From the NCBI RefSeq assembly GCF_019212185.1, contig NZ_CP078138.1, forward strand, positions 3,764,501-3,828,500: 64,000 nucleotides of DNA. The letters run 5' to 3'. The DNA is from Pseudomonas fluorescens (GTDB lineage Bacteria > Pseudomonadota > Gammaproteobacteria > Pseudomonadales > Pseudomonadaceae). Shown piece after piece: positions 17,645-25,012 of the stretch (the first letter of the stretch is position 1; each line of letters starts with the position of its first letter). The position numbers were made by a program, and so were the translations under genes. The notes beneath the pieces are model-generated. The model worked only from the letters and a program-made list of their open reading frames with translations, was not told where the DNA came from and did no database searches.

Positions 17645-18676
17645 TCAGCCGGCCAATTCGCGCAAGCGCGCCAGCTCGGCGGCCGGTAAGGCGATGCCTT
17701 GCGCCAACGAGGTGGCCCGCTCCTGAAAGCGTCGGTCACCGGGCATACGCTGCAGCCCCACCTCACGCATGTGCCGGACCAGTTCTTCGCTGCGGCTGGC
17801 GAACCCGGCGCCGCCGGCCTTGCTCGGGTCGATGACGATAATCAGCTGGCCGGTCCACGGCGTTTGCGCGCCAGGATGCTTGGACCAATCGAACTCGAAA
17901 GAGAAGTTGCCGCCGGTCAGCGCCGCCGCCAGCAACTCGACCATCATCGACAGCGCCGAGCCCTTGTGTCCACCAAACGGCAACAGCGCGCCGCCGCCAA
18001 GAATGGCTTTCGGGTCACGGGTTGGCTGGCCCTGGCTGTCGACGCCCATGCCTTCGGGCAACAACTCACCCTTGCGCGCAGCGATCTGCACATCGCCATG
18101 GGCGATAGCGCTGGTCGCCAGGTCGAAAACGATCGGCTCGCCGCCGGCACGCGGCGCGGCGAAGGCGATCGGGTTGGTGCCGAACAGTGGCCGTTGCGCA
18201 CCGTGGGGCACCACGCAGGTCATGCTGTTGACCACACTCAAGGCGACCAGGCCTTCATCGGCAAACGGCTCGACGTCCGGCCACAGTGCGGCGAAGTGGT
18301 GCGAGTTACGAATCGCCAACACGGCGATCCCGGCGCTGCGGGCTTTCTCGATCAGCAGGCTGCGGGCCGCCGCCAGGGCCGGCTGGGCGAAACCGCCGCC
18401 AGCGTCGACTCGCACGAAACCCGACGCCGCGTCTTCAACCTTAGGCACTGCCTGGCCGTTGACCCAACCGCTGGCCAGCGACGACAGATAACCGGCAATC
18501 CGAAATACGCCGTGGCTGTGGGAGCCGTCGCGCTGGGCGCTGGCGCAGTTGTAGGCCAGCACCTTGGCGACGTCGCTCGAGGTGCCGTGGCGCTCGAAAA
18601 TCTGTTGCAGCAACAGCGTCAGGTCGGCGAACGAGATGGCGGCCATTTCCGCCGGGGCGGCAGTGGGTTGGGACAT
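17645..18676 (-). CDS. dpkA: Delta1-piperideine-2-carboxylate / pyrroline-2-carboxylate reductase
   Basis: 343 residues, the exact usual length of Pseudomonas DpkA, of the malate/L-lactate dehydrogenase-like (LDH2) NAD(P)H enzymes. Characteristic stretches: SAQRDGSHSHGVFRIAGYL, VLAIRNSHHFAALWPDVEP, PHGAQRPLFGTNPIAFAAP, LLPFGGHKGSALSMMVELL. The enzyme reduces the cyclic imine made from deaminated D-lysine to L-pipecolate, and the proline analogue. It is transcribed away from an RpiR regulator, a polar amino acid ABC transporter and an AmaD-like oxidase, the arrangement of the P. putida D-lysine cluster. The amaC aminotransferase found beside dpkA in P. putida is missing here; a TonB receptor takes that position. 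Confidence 0.9.
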   Translation of the reverse strand: MSQPTAAPAEMAAISFADLTLLLQQIFERHGTSSDVAKVLAYNCASAQRDGSHSHGVFRIAGYLSSLASGWVNGQAVPKVEDAASGFVRVDAGGGFAQPALAAARSLLIEKARSAGIAVLAIRNSHHFAALWPDVEPFADEGLVALSVVNSMTCVVPHGAQRPLFGTNPIAFAAPRAGGEPIVFDLATSAIAHGDVQIAARKGELLPEGMGVDSQGQPTRDPKAILGGGALLPFGGHKGSALSMMVELLAAALTGGNFSFEFDWSKHPGAQTPWTGQLIIVIDPSKAGGAGFASRSEELVRHMREVGLQRMPGDRRFQERATSLAQGIALPAAELARLRELAG

Positions 18677-18737
18677 GCTGAGGCTCCAATCGAATTGTTT
18701 TTATGAGTATGAGGCGGCGCGAGCAACTATCCAGCGA

Positions 18738-18773
18738 TGACAGTTATCTGTCAAATATTGACTTTATGACAGA
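18738..18773. promoter_or_regulatory. Palindromic operator candidate in the dpkA-rpiR divergent promoter
   Basis: TGACAGTTATCTGTCA (18738-18753) is a perfect 6-4-6 inverted repeat, and a third TGACAG half-site stands at 18768-18773, 15 bases further on. The site is 61 bases from the dpkA start and 68 bases from the rpiR start. RpiR regulators bind palindromes as dimers, so this is the natural target for the regulator next to it, controlling both directions. Confidence 0.65.
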
Positions 18774-18821
18774 AAACATCCATTTTCTGCCGCAAGCGCT
18801 GAATAACAACAGGAAACAGCC

Positions 18822-19697
18822 TTGAGCCAGCCTATCAAACAACGCCTTGAAAGTAGCCTGTCCACCGCCGCCGCGTCGGGCCGGGCGATTGCCAGCTATA
18901 TGCTGGCCAATCTCTATGAGCTGCCGTTCCAGACCGCCGCCGATATCGCCGCCAAATTGAACGTCAGCGAATCCAGCGTCGGGCGCTTCTGCCGCTCCAT
19001 CGGCTACAGCCATTTCAAGGATCTGAAAAACGACCTCAAGGCCGACCTTGGCGATGGTCCGTGGCTGGTCGGCGACCGCCTGCAGGAATTCCGCCAGCAA
19101 GCCAGCGAGGGCCCGCAAGGCCTGCCGCGCAGTTTCGAGCTGGAAGTGGCGGCGCTGGTCAAGGTCTACGAATACAGCCTGACCCCGGCCTGGCACACCG
19201 TCAGCCAGCGCCTGGCGACCCGGCGCAAGGTGTTTGTCGCTGGTTTCCAGACCGAGCGCGGCATCGCCGCCTCCATGGTCCACCTGCTGCAGTACCTGCG
19301 CGATGACGTGCATTGGGTCGACGGCGCCGCCGGGCATTACGCCGAAGTGCTGCTCAGCGCCCCCGAGGACAGCGCCCTGGTGGTGTTCGAAGCCCGGCGT
19401 TATTCGCGCCACGCCTTGACCCTGTGCCGCAAGGCCCGCGAAGCCGGGATCCCGGTGACCCTGGTCACCGACACTTTCTGCGACTGGGCCGAGCAGAACG
19501 CCGACGAGGTGTTCCGCGTGCCCACCGAATTCAATCTGTTCTGGGAATCGACCGCAGCGATGCTGTCGCTGGTCCACCTGCTGGTCAACGACGTCTGCAA
19601 GCAAATGCCGGCGGCCGTCGAAAAGCGTCTGGAGGCCATCGCGGCGCTGCACAACGAGTTCGTTGGATACACATCGTCACCAAGCTCAAAACAATAA
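18822..19697 (+). CDS. RpiR/MurR-family transcriptional regulator
   Basis: 291 residues from a TTG start with AGGA 8 bases before it. The N-terminal helix-turn-helix (residues about 5-75) has the RpiR signature AADIAAKLNVSESSVGRFCR followed by SHFKDLKNDLK. The C-terminal SIS domain (about 110-270) has VFVAGFQTERGIAASM and the nucleotide/sugar-phosphate-type turn; in this cluster the effector is more likely D-lysine or a derived imine. It is the regulator of the D-lysine cluster in P. putida by position. A 13-base gap separates it from the binding protein gene, so it may be transcribed with the transporter. Confidence 0.88.
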   Translation: MSQPIKQRLESSLSTAAASGRAIASYMLANLYELPFQTAADIAAKLNVSESSVGRFCRSIGYSHFKDLKNDLKADLGDGPWLVGDRLQEFRQQASEGPQGLPRSFELEVAALVKVYEYSLTPAWHTVSQRLATRRKVFVAGFQTERGIAASMVHLLQYLRDDVHWVDGAAGHYAEVLLSAPEDSALVVFEARRYSRHALTLCRKAREAGIPVTLVTDTFCDWAEQNADEVFRVPTEFNLFWESTAAMLSLVHLLVNDVCKQMPAAVEKRLEAIAALHNEFVGYTSSPSSKQ

Positions 19698-19710
19698 AAC
19701 GAGGTGCTGG

Positions 19711-20466
19711 ATGAAACACGTCATTCGCTTTGCCGGTGCATGCGCAATGGTCCTGGCTGCTGCCAGCAGCGCGCAGGCTGAAGTACTGAAGATCGCCACC
19801 GAAGGCGCTTACCCGCCGTTCAACTACGTGGACTCGGACAACAAGCTGCACGGTTTCGATGTCGATATCGCCAACGCGCTGTGCGAGCGCATGAAGGTCG
19901 AATGCAGCATCGTCGCCCAGGACTGGGAAGGCATTATCCCGGCGCTGATGGCGAAGAAATACGATGCGGTGGTGGCGTCGATGATCGCCACCGACGAGCG
20001 CAAGCAGAAGATCGATTTCACCGAGCACTACTACCGCACGCCGCTGTCGGTGGCGGTACCCAAGGACTCGCCGATCACCGACGCGCAGACCAAATTCAAG
20101 GGCCTGACCGTGGGCGCCCAGGCGTCCTCGACCCAGGCCATCTACGCCGAAGACCACTACGCGCCGGCTGGTGCCGATGTGAAGTTCTACCCGACCCTCG
20201 ATGAGGCTAACAGTGATCTGGCGGCCGGTCGCGTCGACGGTGTAATCGCCGACAAATTCCCGCTGCTGGCCTGGCTCGGCACTGCCGGCAAGGACTGCTG
20301 CAAGATCATTGGCGACGTCAATGGCACCACCGCCGATGCCTCGATCGCCGTGCGCAAGGGCGACGATGCCCTGCGCGAGCGCTTCAACAAGGCGCTGGAT
20401 GAAATCGTCGCCGACGGCACCTACAAGCAGATCTCCAGTCGTTATTTCGACTTCGATATCTACTGA
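19711..20466 (+). CDS. Periplasmic amino acid-binding protein (ABC transporter)
   Basis: 251 residues with a Sec signal peptide (SSAQAE). It belongs to family 3 solute-binding proteins for polar amino acids: LKIATEGAYPPFNYVD, LHGFDVDIANALCERMKV, IIPALMAKKYDAVVASMI, DFTEHYYR. Cys pairs in CERMKVEC give the disulfide seen in the lysine/arginine/ornithine-binding group. Its place after the RpiR regulator and before two permeases and an AmaD-like oxidase makes D-lysine or a related basic amino acid the likely ligand. Confidence 0.9.
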   Translation: MKHVIRFAGACAMVLAAASSAQAEVLKIATEGAYPPFNYVDSDNKLHGFDVDIANALCERMKVECSIVAQDWEGIIPALMAKKYDAVVASMIATDERKQKIDFTEHYYRTPLSVAVPKDSPITDAQTKFKGLTVGAQASSTQAIYAEDHYAPAGADVKFYPTLDEANSDLAAGRVDGVIADKFPLLAWLGTAGKDCCKIIGDVNGTTADASIAVRKGDDALRERFNKALDEIVADGTYKQISSRYFDFDIY

Positions 20467-20472
20467 TCCCCC

Positions 20473-20496
20473 GCCCCTCGGGCTTGCCTGAGGGGC
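20473..20496 (+). promoter_or_regulatory. Intercistronic hairpin after the binding protein gene
   Basis: GCCCCTC (20473-20479) pairs with GAGGGGC (20490-20496), with further pairing of GGC/GCC inside. No T run follows, so it is not a classic terminator. Hairpins at this place commonly protect the binding-protein mRNA or reduce read-through, making the binding protein more abundant than the membrane parts. Confidence 0.6.
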
Positions 20497-20575
20497 ATTC
20501 CATGCCGACCCATCGCCTCCTGCCCCGGCGGGCGCGGTGCTGCGTGCGAGCTTAATTTCTGCAGAGGGTTCGAGC

Positions 20576-21295
20576 ATGTTCGAACATCTATCATTACTGT
20601 CTTTCGCCAGCGGCGGCTGGGGCTCGGCCCTGCTCGCGGGTGCGCTGGTGACTATCGTCCTGGCCCTGAGCTGCCTGCCCATCGGCCTGCCACTGGGTCT
20701 GGGCCTGGCGCTGGCCGCACGCTCGAAACGGCGTTGGCCGCGCGCCATGAGCACGGTGTTCGCCACCGTGTTCCGTGGCCTGCCGGAATTGCTGACGCTG
20801 CTGATCATCTATTACGGCTGCCAGATCGGCGCACAGAAACTCTTGGCCGCCATGGGCTACGAAGCCGAAGTGGCGATCAACCCTTTTGTCGCCGCGATGA
20901 TCGCCTTCAGCCTGGTGTTTGCCGCGTTCTCCAGCCAGATCTGGCTCGGCGCCTTCAAGACCGTGCCCAAGGGCCAGTTTGAAGCCGCTGCAGCACTGGG
21001 CCTGTCCAAGTGGACAACCTTCACCAAAGTGGTGCTGCCGCAACTGGTGCGCATCGCCCTGCCCGGCCTCTCGAATAACTGGCTGTCGCTGCTCAAGGAC
21101 ACCTCGCTGGTGTCGACCATTTCCCTGGTCGACCTGATGCGCCAGACCAACCTGGCCGTCAGCGTGACCAAGGAACCGATGCTGTTCTATACCGTGGCGT
21201 GCTTCGGTTACCTGTTTTTCTCGGCGCTGTCCGGTCGCCTGTTCCAGTACCTGGAGCAGTACTTCAGCCGCCATCAACGGAGCGCGCGGACATGA
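20576..21295 (+). CDS. Polar amino acid ABC transporter permease (HisQ-like)
   Basis: 239 residues, about five membrane helices. The start at 20576 has AGAGGG upstream. It carries the family motifs FRGLPELLTLLIIYYG near residues 65-80 and the EAA-type coupling loop EAAAALGLSKWTTFTKVVLP in the second half. It forms the inner-membrane channel with the following permease; their genes overlap by ATGA. Substrate as for the binding protein. Confidence 0.92.
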   Translation: MFEHLSLLSFASGGWGSALLAGALVTIVLALSCLPIGLPLGLGLALAARSKRRWPRAMSTVFATVFRGLPELLTLLIIYYGCQIGAQKLLAAMGYEAEVAINPFVAAMIAFSLVFAAFSSQIWLGAFKTVPKGQFEAAAALGLSKWTTFTKVVLPQLVRIALPGLSNNWLSLLKDTSLVSTISLVDLMRQTNLAVSVTKEPMLFYTVACFGYLFFSALSGRLFQYLEQYFSRHQRSART

Positions 21296-22002
21296 GCCTG
21301 GTGGAATTGCAGCAGATGTTCCTCAGCCCCGACTTGCTGGAACGCTACGGCCCGCGCTTTATCGACGGCCTGCTGGTGACCGCCAAGCTGGTGGCGATCT
21401 CCTTCACCCTCGGCGCCCTGCTCGGCTTGCTGCTGGCCTTGGGACGTTTGTCGAGCAACCGCTTTCTCAATCGTTTTACCAGCGTCTACGTGTACTTCTT
21501 CCGTGGCTCGCCGCTGCTGGCGCAACTGTTCATGCTTTATTACGGCCTCGGCTCGTTCAAGGGTTTCTGGCAGGACGTGGGCCTGTGGTGGTTCTTCCGC
21601 GATGCCTGGTTCTGCACCCTGCTGGCCTTCACCTTGAACACCGCGGCGTACCAGGCGGAGATCCTCCGTGGCGCCATCCTGTCGGTGGCCCAGGGTCAGC
21701 GCGAGGCCTCGAAAGCCCTGAGCCTGTCGCGCTGGACCACCTTCCGCAAAATCATTCTGCCGCAGTCGCTGCTGGTGGCCATCGGACCGCTGGGCAATGA
21801 ACTGATCCTGATGATCAAGGCCAGTGCGATTGCTTCGCTGGTGACCATCTACGACCTGATGGGCGTGACCAAACTGGCGTTCTCCCGCAGTTTCGATTTC
21901 CAGATCTACCTGTGGGCCGCGGTGCTTTACCTGATCATCGTCGAAGTGGTGCGACGCAGCCTCAAGGCACTCGAAGGCCGCCTCGGCCGCCACCTGCAGT
22001 AA
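21292..22002 (+). CDS. Polar amino acid ABC transporter permease (HisM-like)
   Basis: 236 residues, about five membrane helices. It has FFRGSPLLAQLFMLYYG and the coupling loop EASKALSLSRWTTFRKIILP, which pairs it with the preceding permease. The start overlaps the stop of that gene (ATGA), so the two halves of the channel are made in equal amounts. It is followed after 51 bases by the oxidase. Confidence 0.92.
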   Translation: MSLVELQQMFLSPDLLERYGPRFIDGLLVTAKLVAISFTLGALLGLLLALGRLSSNRFLNRFTSVYVYFFRGSPLLAQLFMLYYGLGSFKGFWQDVGLWWFFRDAWFCTLLAFTLNTAAYQAEILRGAILSVAQGQREASKALSLSRWTTFRKIILPQSLLVAIGPLGNELILMIKASAIASLVTIYDLMGVTKLAFSRSFDFQIYLWAAVLYLIIVEVVRRSLKALEGRLGRHLQ

Positions 22003-22053
22003 CGCGAATTGACTCGGGCTGCCGTGGCGGCCCCCTGTATCAAGGATCTACCC

Positions 22054-23295
22054 ATGCATTGCGACACCATCGTTCTAGGCGCCGGGATTGTCGGCGTCAG
22101 CACCGCGCTGCACCTGCAGGCCCGTGGCCGCAAGGTCGTGCTGATCGACCGGCAACAATCGGGCAACGGCACCAGCCATGGCAACGCCGGGCTGATTGAA
22201 CGTGCCAGCGTGATTCCCTATGCTTTCCCGCGCCAGCTGTCGAGCCTGCTGCGCTACGCCGGCAATCAGCAATCCGACGTGCGCTACAGCCTCAAGCACC
22301 TGCCCAAGGCCGGCCCGTGGCTGCTGCAATACTGGCGTCATTCCGGGGCCAAGGGCCTGGCCGCCGCGACCCGGGCGATGCTGCCGCTGGTGGAGCGCTG
22401 CGTCAGTGAACACGACCAGCTCTCGGAGCCGGCGGGGATGCAGCACCTGATCCAGACCAGTGGCTGGATCGAAGCCTACAGCTCACCCGTCGCCTTCGCC
22501 AAGGCCCAGCAGGATGCCGCCGCACTCAAGGAGTTCGCCCTCAATTACCGAGTGCTGGACCGTACGCAGATGCACGCCAAACAACCCGGCCTGCACCCGG
22601 ATGTCATCGGTGGCATTCACTGGCTGGACCCCAAGACCGTCAGCGATCCCGGCGGCTTGACCCGGGGTTATGCCGACCTGTTCGTCGCCCGTGGCGGAGT
22701 GTTCGTGATCGGCGATGCACTGACGCTGCAGCAGCGCGTCGGCAAATGGGAAGTGCTCAGTGAACAGGGCCTGGTGGTTGCCGATGAAGCGGTGGTCACC
22801 CTCGGCCCGCAGGCGCGGGGCGTGTTCGAACCGCTGGGCTACAAAATTCCGCTGGCGATCAAGCGCGGCTACCACATGCACTACGCCGCCCAGCCCGGCG
22901 CCTCCCTGCAGCAGCCGCTGCTCGATCCGGTGGGCGGCTACGTGCTGGCGCCCATGGTCGGTGGGATTCGCCTGACCACCGGCATCGAGTTCGCCGACAG
23001 TGATGATCCGATCAACGAAATCCAGTTGCGCCGCTGCGAGGAACTGGCCAGCGCGTTCTTCCCGCTGGGCGAACGCCTCAACGCCGAACCGTGGCTGGGT
23101 CGTCGGCCGTGCTTGCCGGACATGTGCCCGGTAATCGGCCCGGCGCCCCGACACAAGGGCCTGTGGTTCAACTTCGGGCATGCCCACCACGGCCTGACCC
23201 TGGGCCCGGTGTGCGGACGCCTGCTGGCGGAAATGATGACCGGCGCCGCCCCCTTCACTGACCCAACCCCTTACAGCGCCGAGCGCTTCCACTGA
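22054..23295 (+). CDS. amaD: FAD-dependent D-amino acid oxidoreductase, AmaD-like
   Basis: 413 residues of the DadA/DAO fold. The N-terminus holds the Rossmann motif IVLGAGIVGVSTALHLQARG (residues about 5-24) followed by GTSHGNAGLI, typical of DadA-like dehydrogenases; the end has WFNFGHAHHGLTLGPVCGRL for FAD. In P. putida the enzyme at this position deaminates D-lysine, giving the imine reduced by DpkA. The start at 22054 was chosen because it gives the GxGxxG motif close to the N-terminus; a TTG further upstream lacks that support. It sits between the permeases and the ATPase of the same transporter, so uptake and first oxidation are made together. Confidence 0.8.
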   Translation: MHCDTIVLGAGIVGVSTALHLQARGRKVVLIDRQQSGNGTSHGNAGLIERASVIPYAFPRQLSSLLRYAGNQQSDVRYSLKHLPKAGPWLLQYWRHSGAKGLAAATRAMLPLVERCVSEHDQLSEPAGMQHLIQTSGWIEAYSSPVAFAKAQQDAAALKEFALNYRVLDRTQMHAKQPGLHPDVIGGIHWLDPKTVSDPGGLTRGYADLFVARGGVFVIGDALTLQQRVGKWEVLSEQGLVVADEAVVTLGPQARGVFEPLGYKIPLAIKRGYHMHYAAQPGASLQQPLLDPVGGYVLAPMVGGIRLTTGIEFADSDDPINEIQLRRCEELASAFFPLGERLNAEPWLGRRPCLPDMCPVIGPAPRHKGLWFNFGHAHHGLTLGPVCGRLLAEMMTGAAPFTDPTPYSAERFH

Positions 23296-23310
23296 TTGTC
23301 GGAGATTCAC

Positions 23311-24099
23311 ATGTCTGCTCTCTCTGCCGTTAAAGACGCCGCGCCGCAAACCCGTGCCGACAACCGCAAGGTGGTGGTCGATATCGCCGGCCTGAACAAG
23401 TTCTATGGCGCCTTCCATGTGCTGCACGATGTCGACCTGAGCGTGCACGAAGGCGAACGTATCGTCCTCTGCGGACCCTCCGGATCTGGCAAGTCGACAC
23501 TGATCCGTTGCATCAACCAGCTGGAAATCGCCGAGAAGGGTCGGATTCTGGTCAACGGTACCGACCTCGCCCACACCACCCGCGAAGCGGCCAAGGTGCG
23601 CAGCGAAATTGGCATGGTATTCCAGCACTTCAACCTGTTCCCGCACATGAGCGTGCTCGACAACTGCACCCTGGCACCGATCTCGGTGCGTGGCCTGAGC
23701 CGCAAGAAAGCCGAAGAACTGGCCGAGCACTTTTTGCAGAAAGTCGGGATCGCCAGCCAAGCCGGCAAATACCCCAGCCAACTCTCCGGTGGCCAGCAAC
23801 AGCGGGTGGCGATCGCCCGCGCACTGTGCATGGAACCGAAGATCATGCTGTTCGACGAACCGACTTCTGCCCTCGACCCGGAGATGGTCAGCGAAGTGTT
23901 GGACGTGATGGTCAAACTCGCCGGCAGTGGCATGACCATGCTCTGCGTCACCCACGAAATGGGCTTCGCCCGCCAGGTCGCCGAACGCGTGCTGTTCCTC
24001 GACGGCGGCCGCATCATCGAAGACGCCCCGCCCGAAGCCTTCTTCAACGCTCCGCAAAGCGCCCGGGCCAAGGCGTTTTTGGCGCAGATTGTTCATTAA
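23311..24099 (+). CDS. Polar amino acid ABC transporter ATP-binding protein
   Basis: 262 residues. Walker [11 protein letters not shown]-loop [17 protein letters not shown], signature [15 protein letters not shown], Walker [15 protein letters not shown] and switch His [10 protein letters not shown] are all intact. It is the HisP/GlnQ type. CGGAG stands 9 bases before the ATG at 23311. It closes the D-lysine operon; no clear terminator follows. Confidence 0.93.
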   Translation: MSALSAVKDAAPQTRADNRKVVVDIAGLNKFYGAFHVLHDVDLSVHEGERIVLCGPSGSGKSTLIRCINQLEIAEKGRILVNGTDLAHTTREAAKVRSEIGMVFQHFNLFPHMSVLDNCTLAPISVRGLSRKKAEELAEHFLQKVGIASQAGKYPSQLSGGQQQRVAIARALCMEPKIMLFDEPTSALDPEMVSEVLDVMVKLAGSGMTMLCVTHEMGFARQVAERVLFLDGGRIIEDAPPEAFFNAPQSARAKAFLAQIVH

Positions 24100-24361
24100 A
24101 TTCCGGCACACCGCGGACCCGGTGCTCCGCCACTCATACTCGCCGGGACCATCCCGGGCGGCGATCGGCTGCTCGGGATGAGGCCTCCACATCCGCCAGG
24201 TGCAACGCCTGACCCACCGCCATCGCGATGCTGCGGTGATCCGATAAGCCAGCGTCCGTAAAACCAATGCAACAATTAACGCCGCACCCATCCTGGCAAA
24301 CACCGTTATCTTTCTCGCTGCCAAACATTGGCACTCTGCTCATCCACAAAAGGAATTTGAT
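24100..24361. other. Intergenic stretch
   Basis: About 260 bases without a convincing gene. A compact inverted repeat CACCGC...GCGGTG lies at 24216-24239 with a self-complementary CATCGCGATG inside. From about 24250 the sequence becomes less GC-rich, which marks the entry to the next gene. The promoter of that gene is presumably here but was not located. Confidence 0.4.
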
Positions 24362-24913
24362 ATGGACAGAAACAATGAAAGGTCTTTCGTTGCACGGGTT
24401 TATAGCGACGGCAAAAAGATGGAATTTCTTCAAACTTCCAGCAATGCAAACATATTGACCACCCGAGAAGGATCCGGCCCGCCCCACGCGTACGACCCGA
24501 TAAGCAAAAAGTGGGTTCGCGTAGGTCGTGGTCCACTGAAGTCCACTCTGCTGGTGCACTTGCGCTGCTACGACAGCCACTACCAGTTGCAGATTCTTGG
24601 TAAAAACGACACTTACCTCAGCGCCGACTACGACGATATTCTGGGTGCGTTCTCCAGTACGCAGCGCAATGTAACAAACTTCACCCTGCTGAACGCCGAA
24701 CATCAACCTATCACCCTGGACGACTTGAATGACCCTCAGGCAGATATCTACCTGCAAACCGACAACGCAGGGCTGATAAAGCAATCACTTTTTGAAAAGT
24801 GGGGCTACACCTATACCTGCTTCACCCACACCGCCGGTGACCTCAGGTTGTTCAATCTGGATATTTTGCAGCGACAAGTCGTAACCCCCGATAGCCCGGA
24901 ACAATACGACTAA
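24362..24913 (+). CDS. Hypothetical protein with beta-trefoil-like repeats
   Basis: 183 residues, ATG with AGGAA 8 bases before it. No signal peptide or membrane segment. No named family was recognised, but three similar strands can be seen: EFLQTSSNANILTTREG (21-37), TYLSADYDDILGAFSS (84-99) and IYLQTDNAGLIKQSLF (129-144). The second with its following NFTLLN looks like the repeat of fascin-type or ricin-type beta-trefoils. Such folds often bind sugars or proteins, and occur in secreted or protective proteins. Composition is lower in G+C than in the genes on both sides, which suggests transfer. It is a single gene, ended by a strong terminator. Confidence 0.7.
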   Translation: MDRNNERSFVARVYSDGKKMEFLQTSSNANILTTREGSGPPHAYDPISKKWVRVGRGPLKSTLLVHLRCYDSHYQLQILGKNDTYLSADYDDILGAFSSTQRNVTNFTLLNAEHQPITLDDLNDPQADIYLQTDNAGLIKQSLFEKWGYTYTCFTHTAGDLRLFNLDILQRQVVTPDSPEQYD

Positions 24914-24970
24914 CCCCGGTCGATCCGCAGGCTGATGGATGGCCTGCAATTGAAAAAAACCAAAAAAAAA

Positions 24971-24998
24971 CCCCGCATCTTTCGATGCGGGGCTTTTT
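24971..24998. terminator. Bidirectional rho-independent terminator
   Basis: CCCCGCATC (24971-24979) and GATGCGGGG (24984-24992) form a perfect 9-base stem with a TTTC loop. A T run follows on the plus strand and an A run (24954-24970) precedes it, which is a T run on the minus strand. It therefore stops both the gene before it and gdhB, which ends at 25013. Confidence 0.92.
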
Positions 24999-25012
24999 CA
25001 TTCAGCGCCTGA

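Noticed and set aside
24216..24239. Nested inverted repeat
   Set aside because: No transcript end, operator family or second copy supports it; recorded only in the gap entry.
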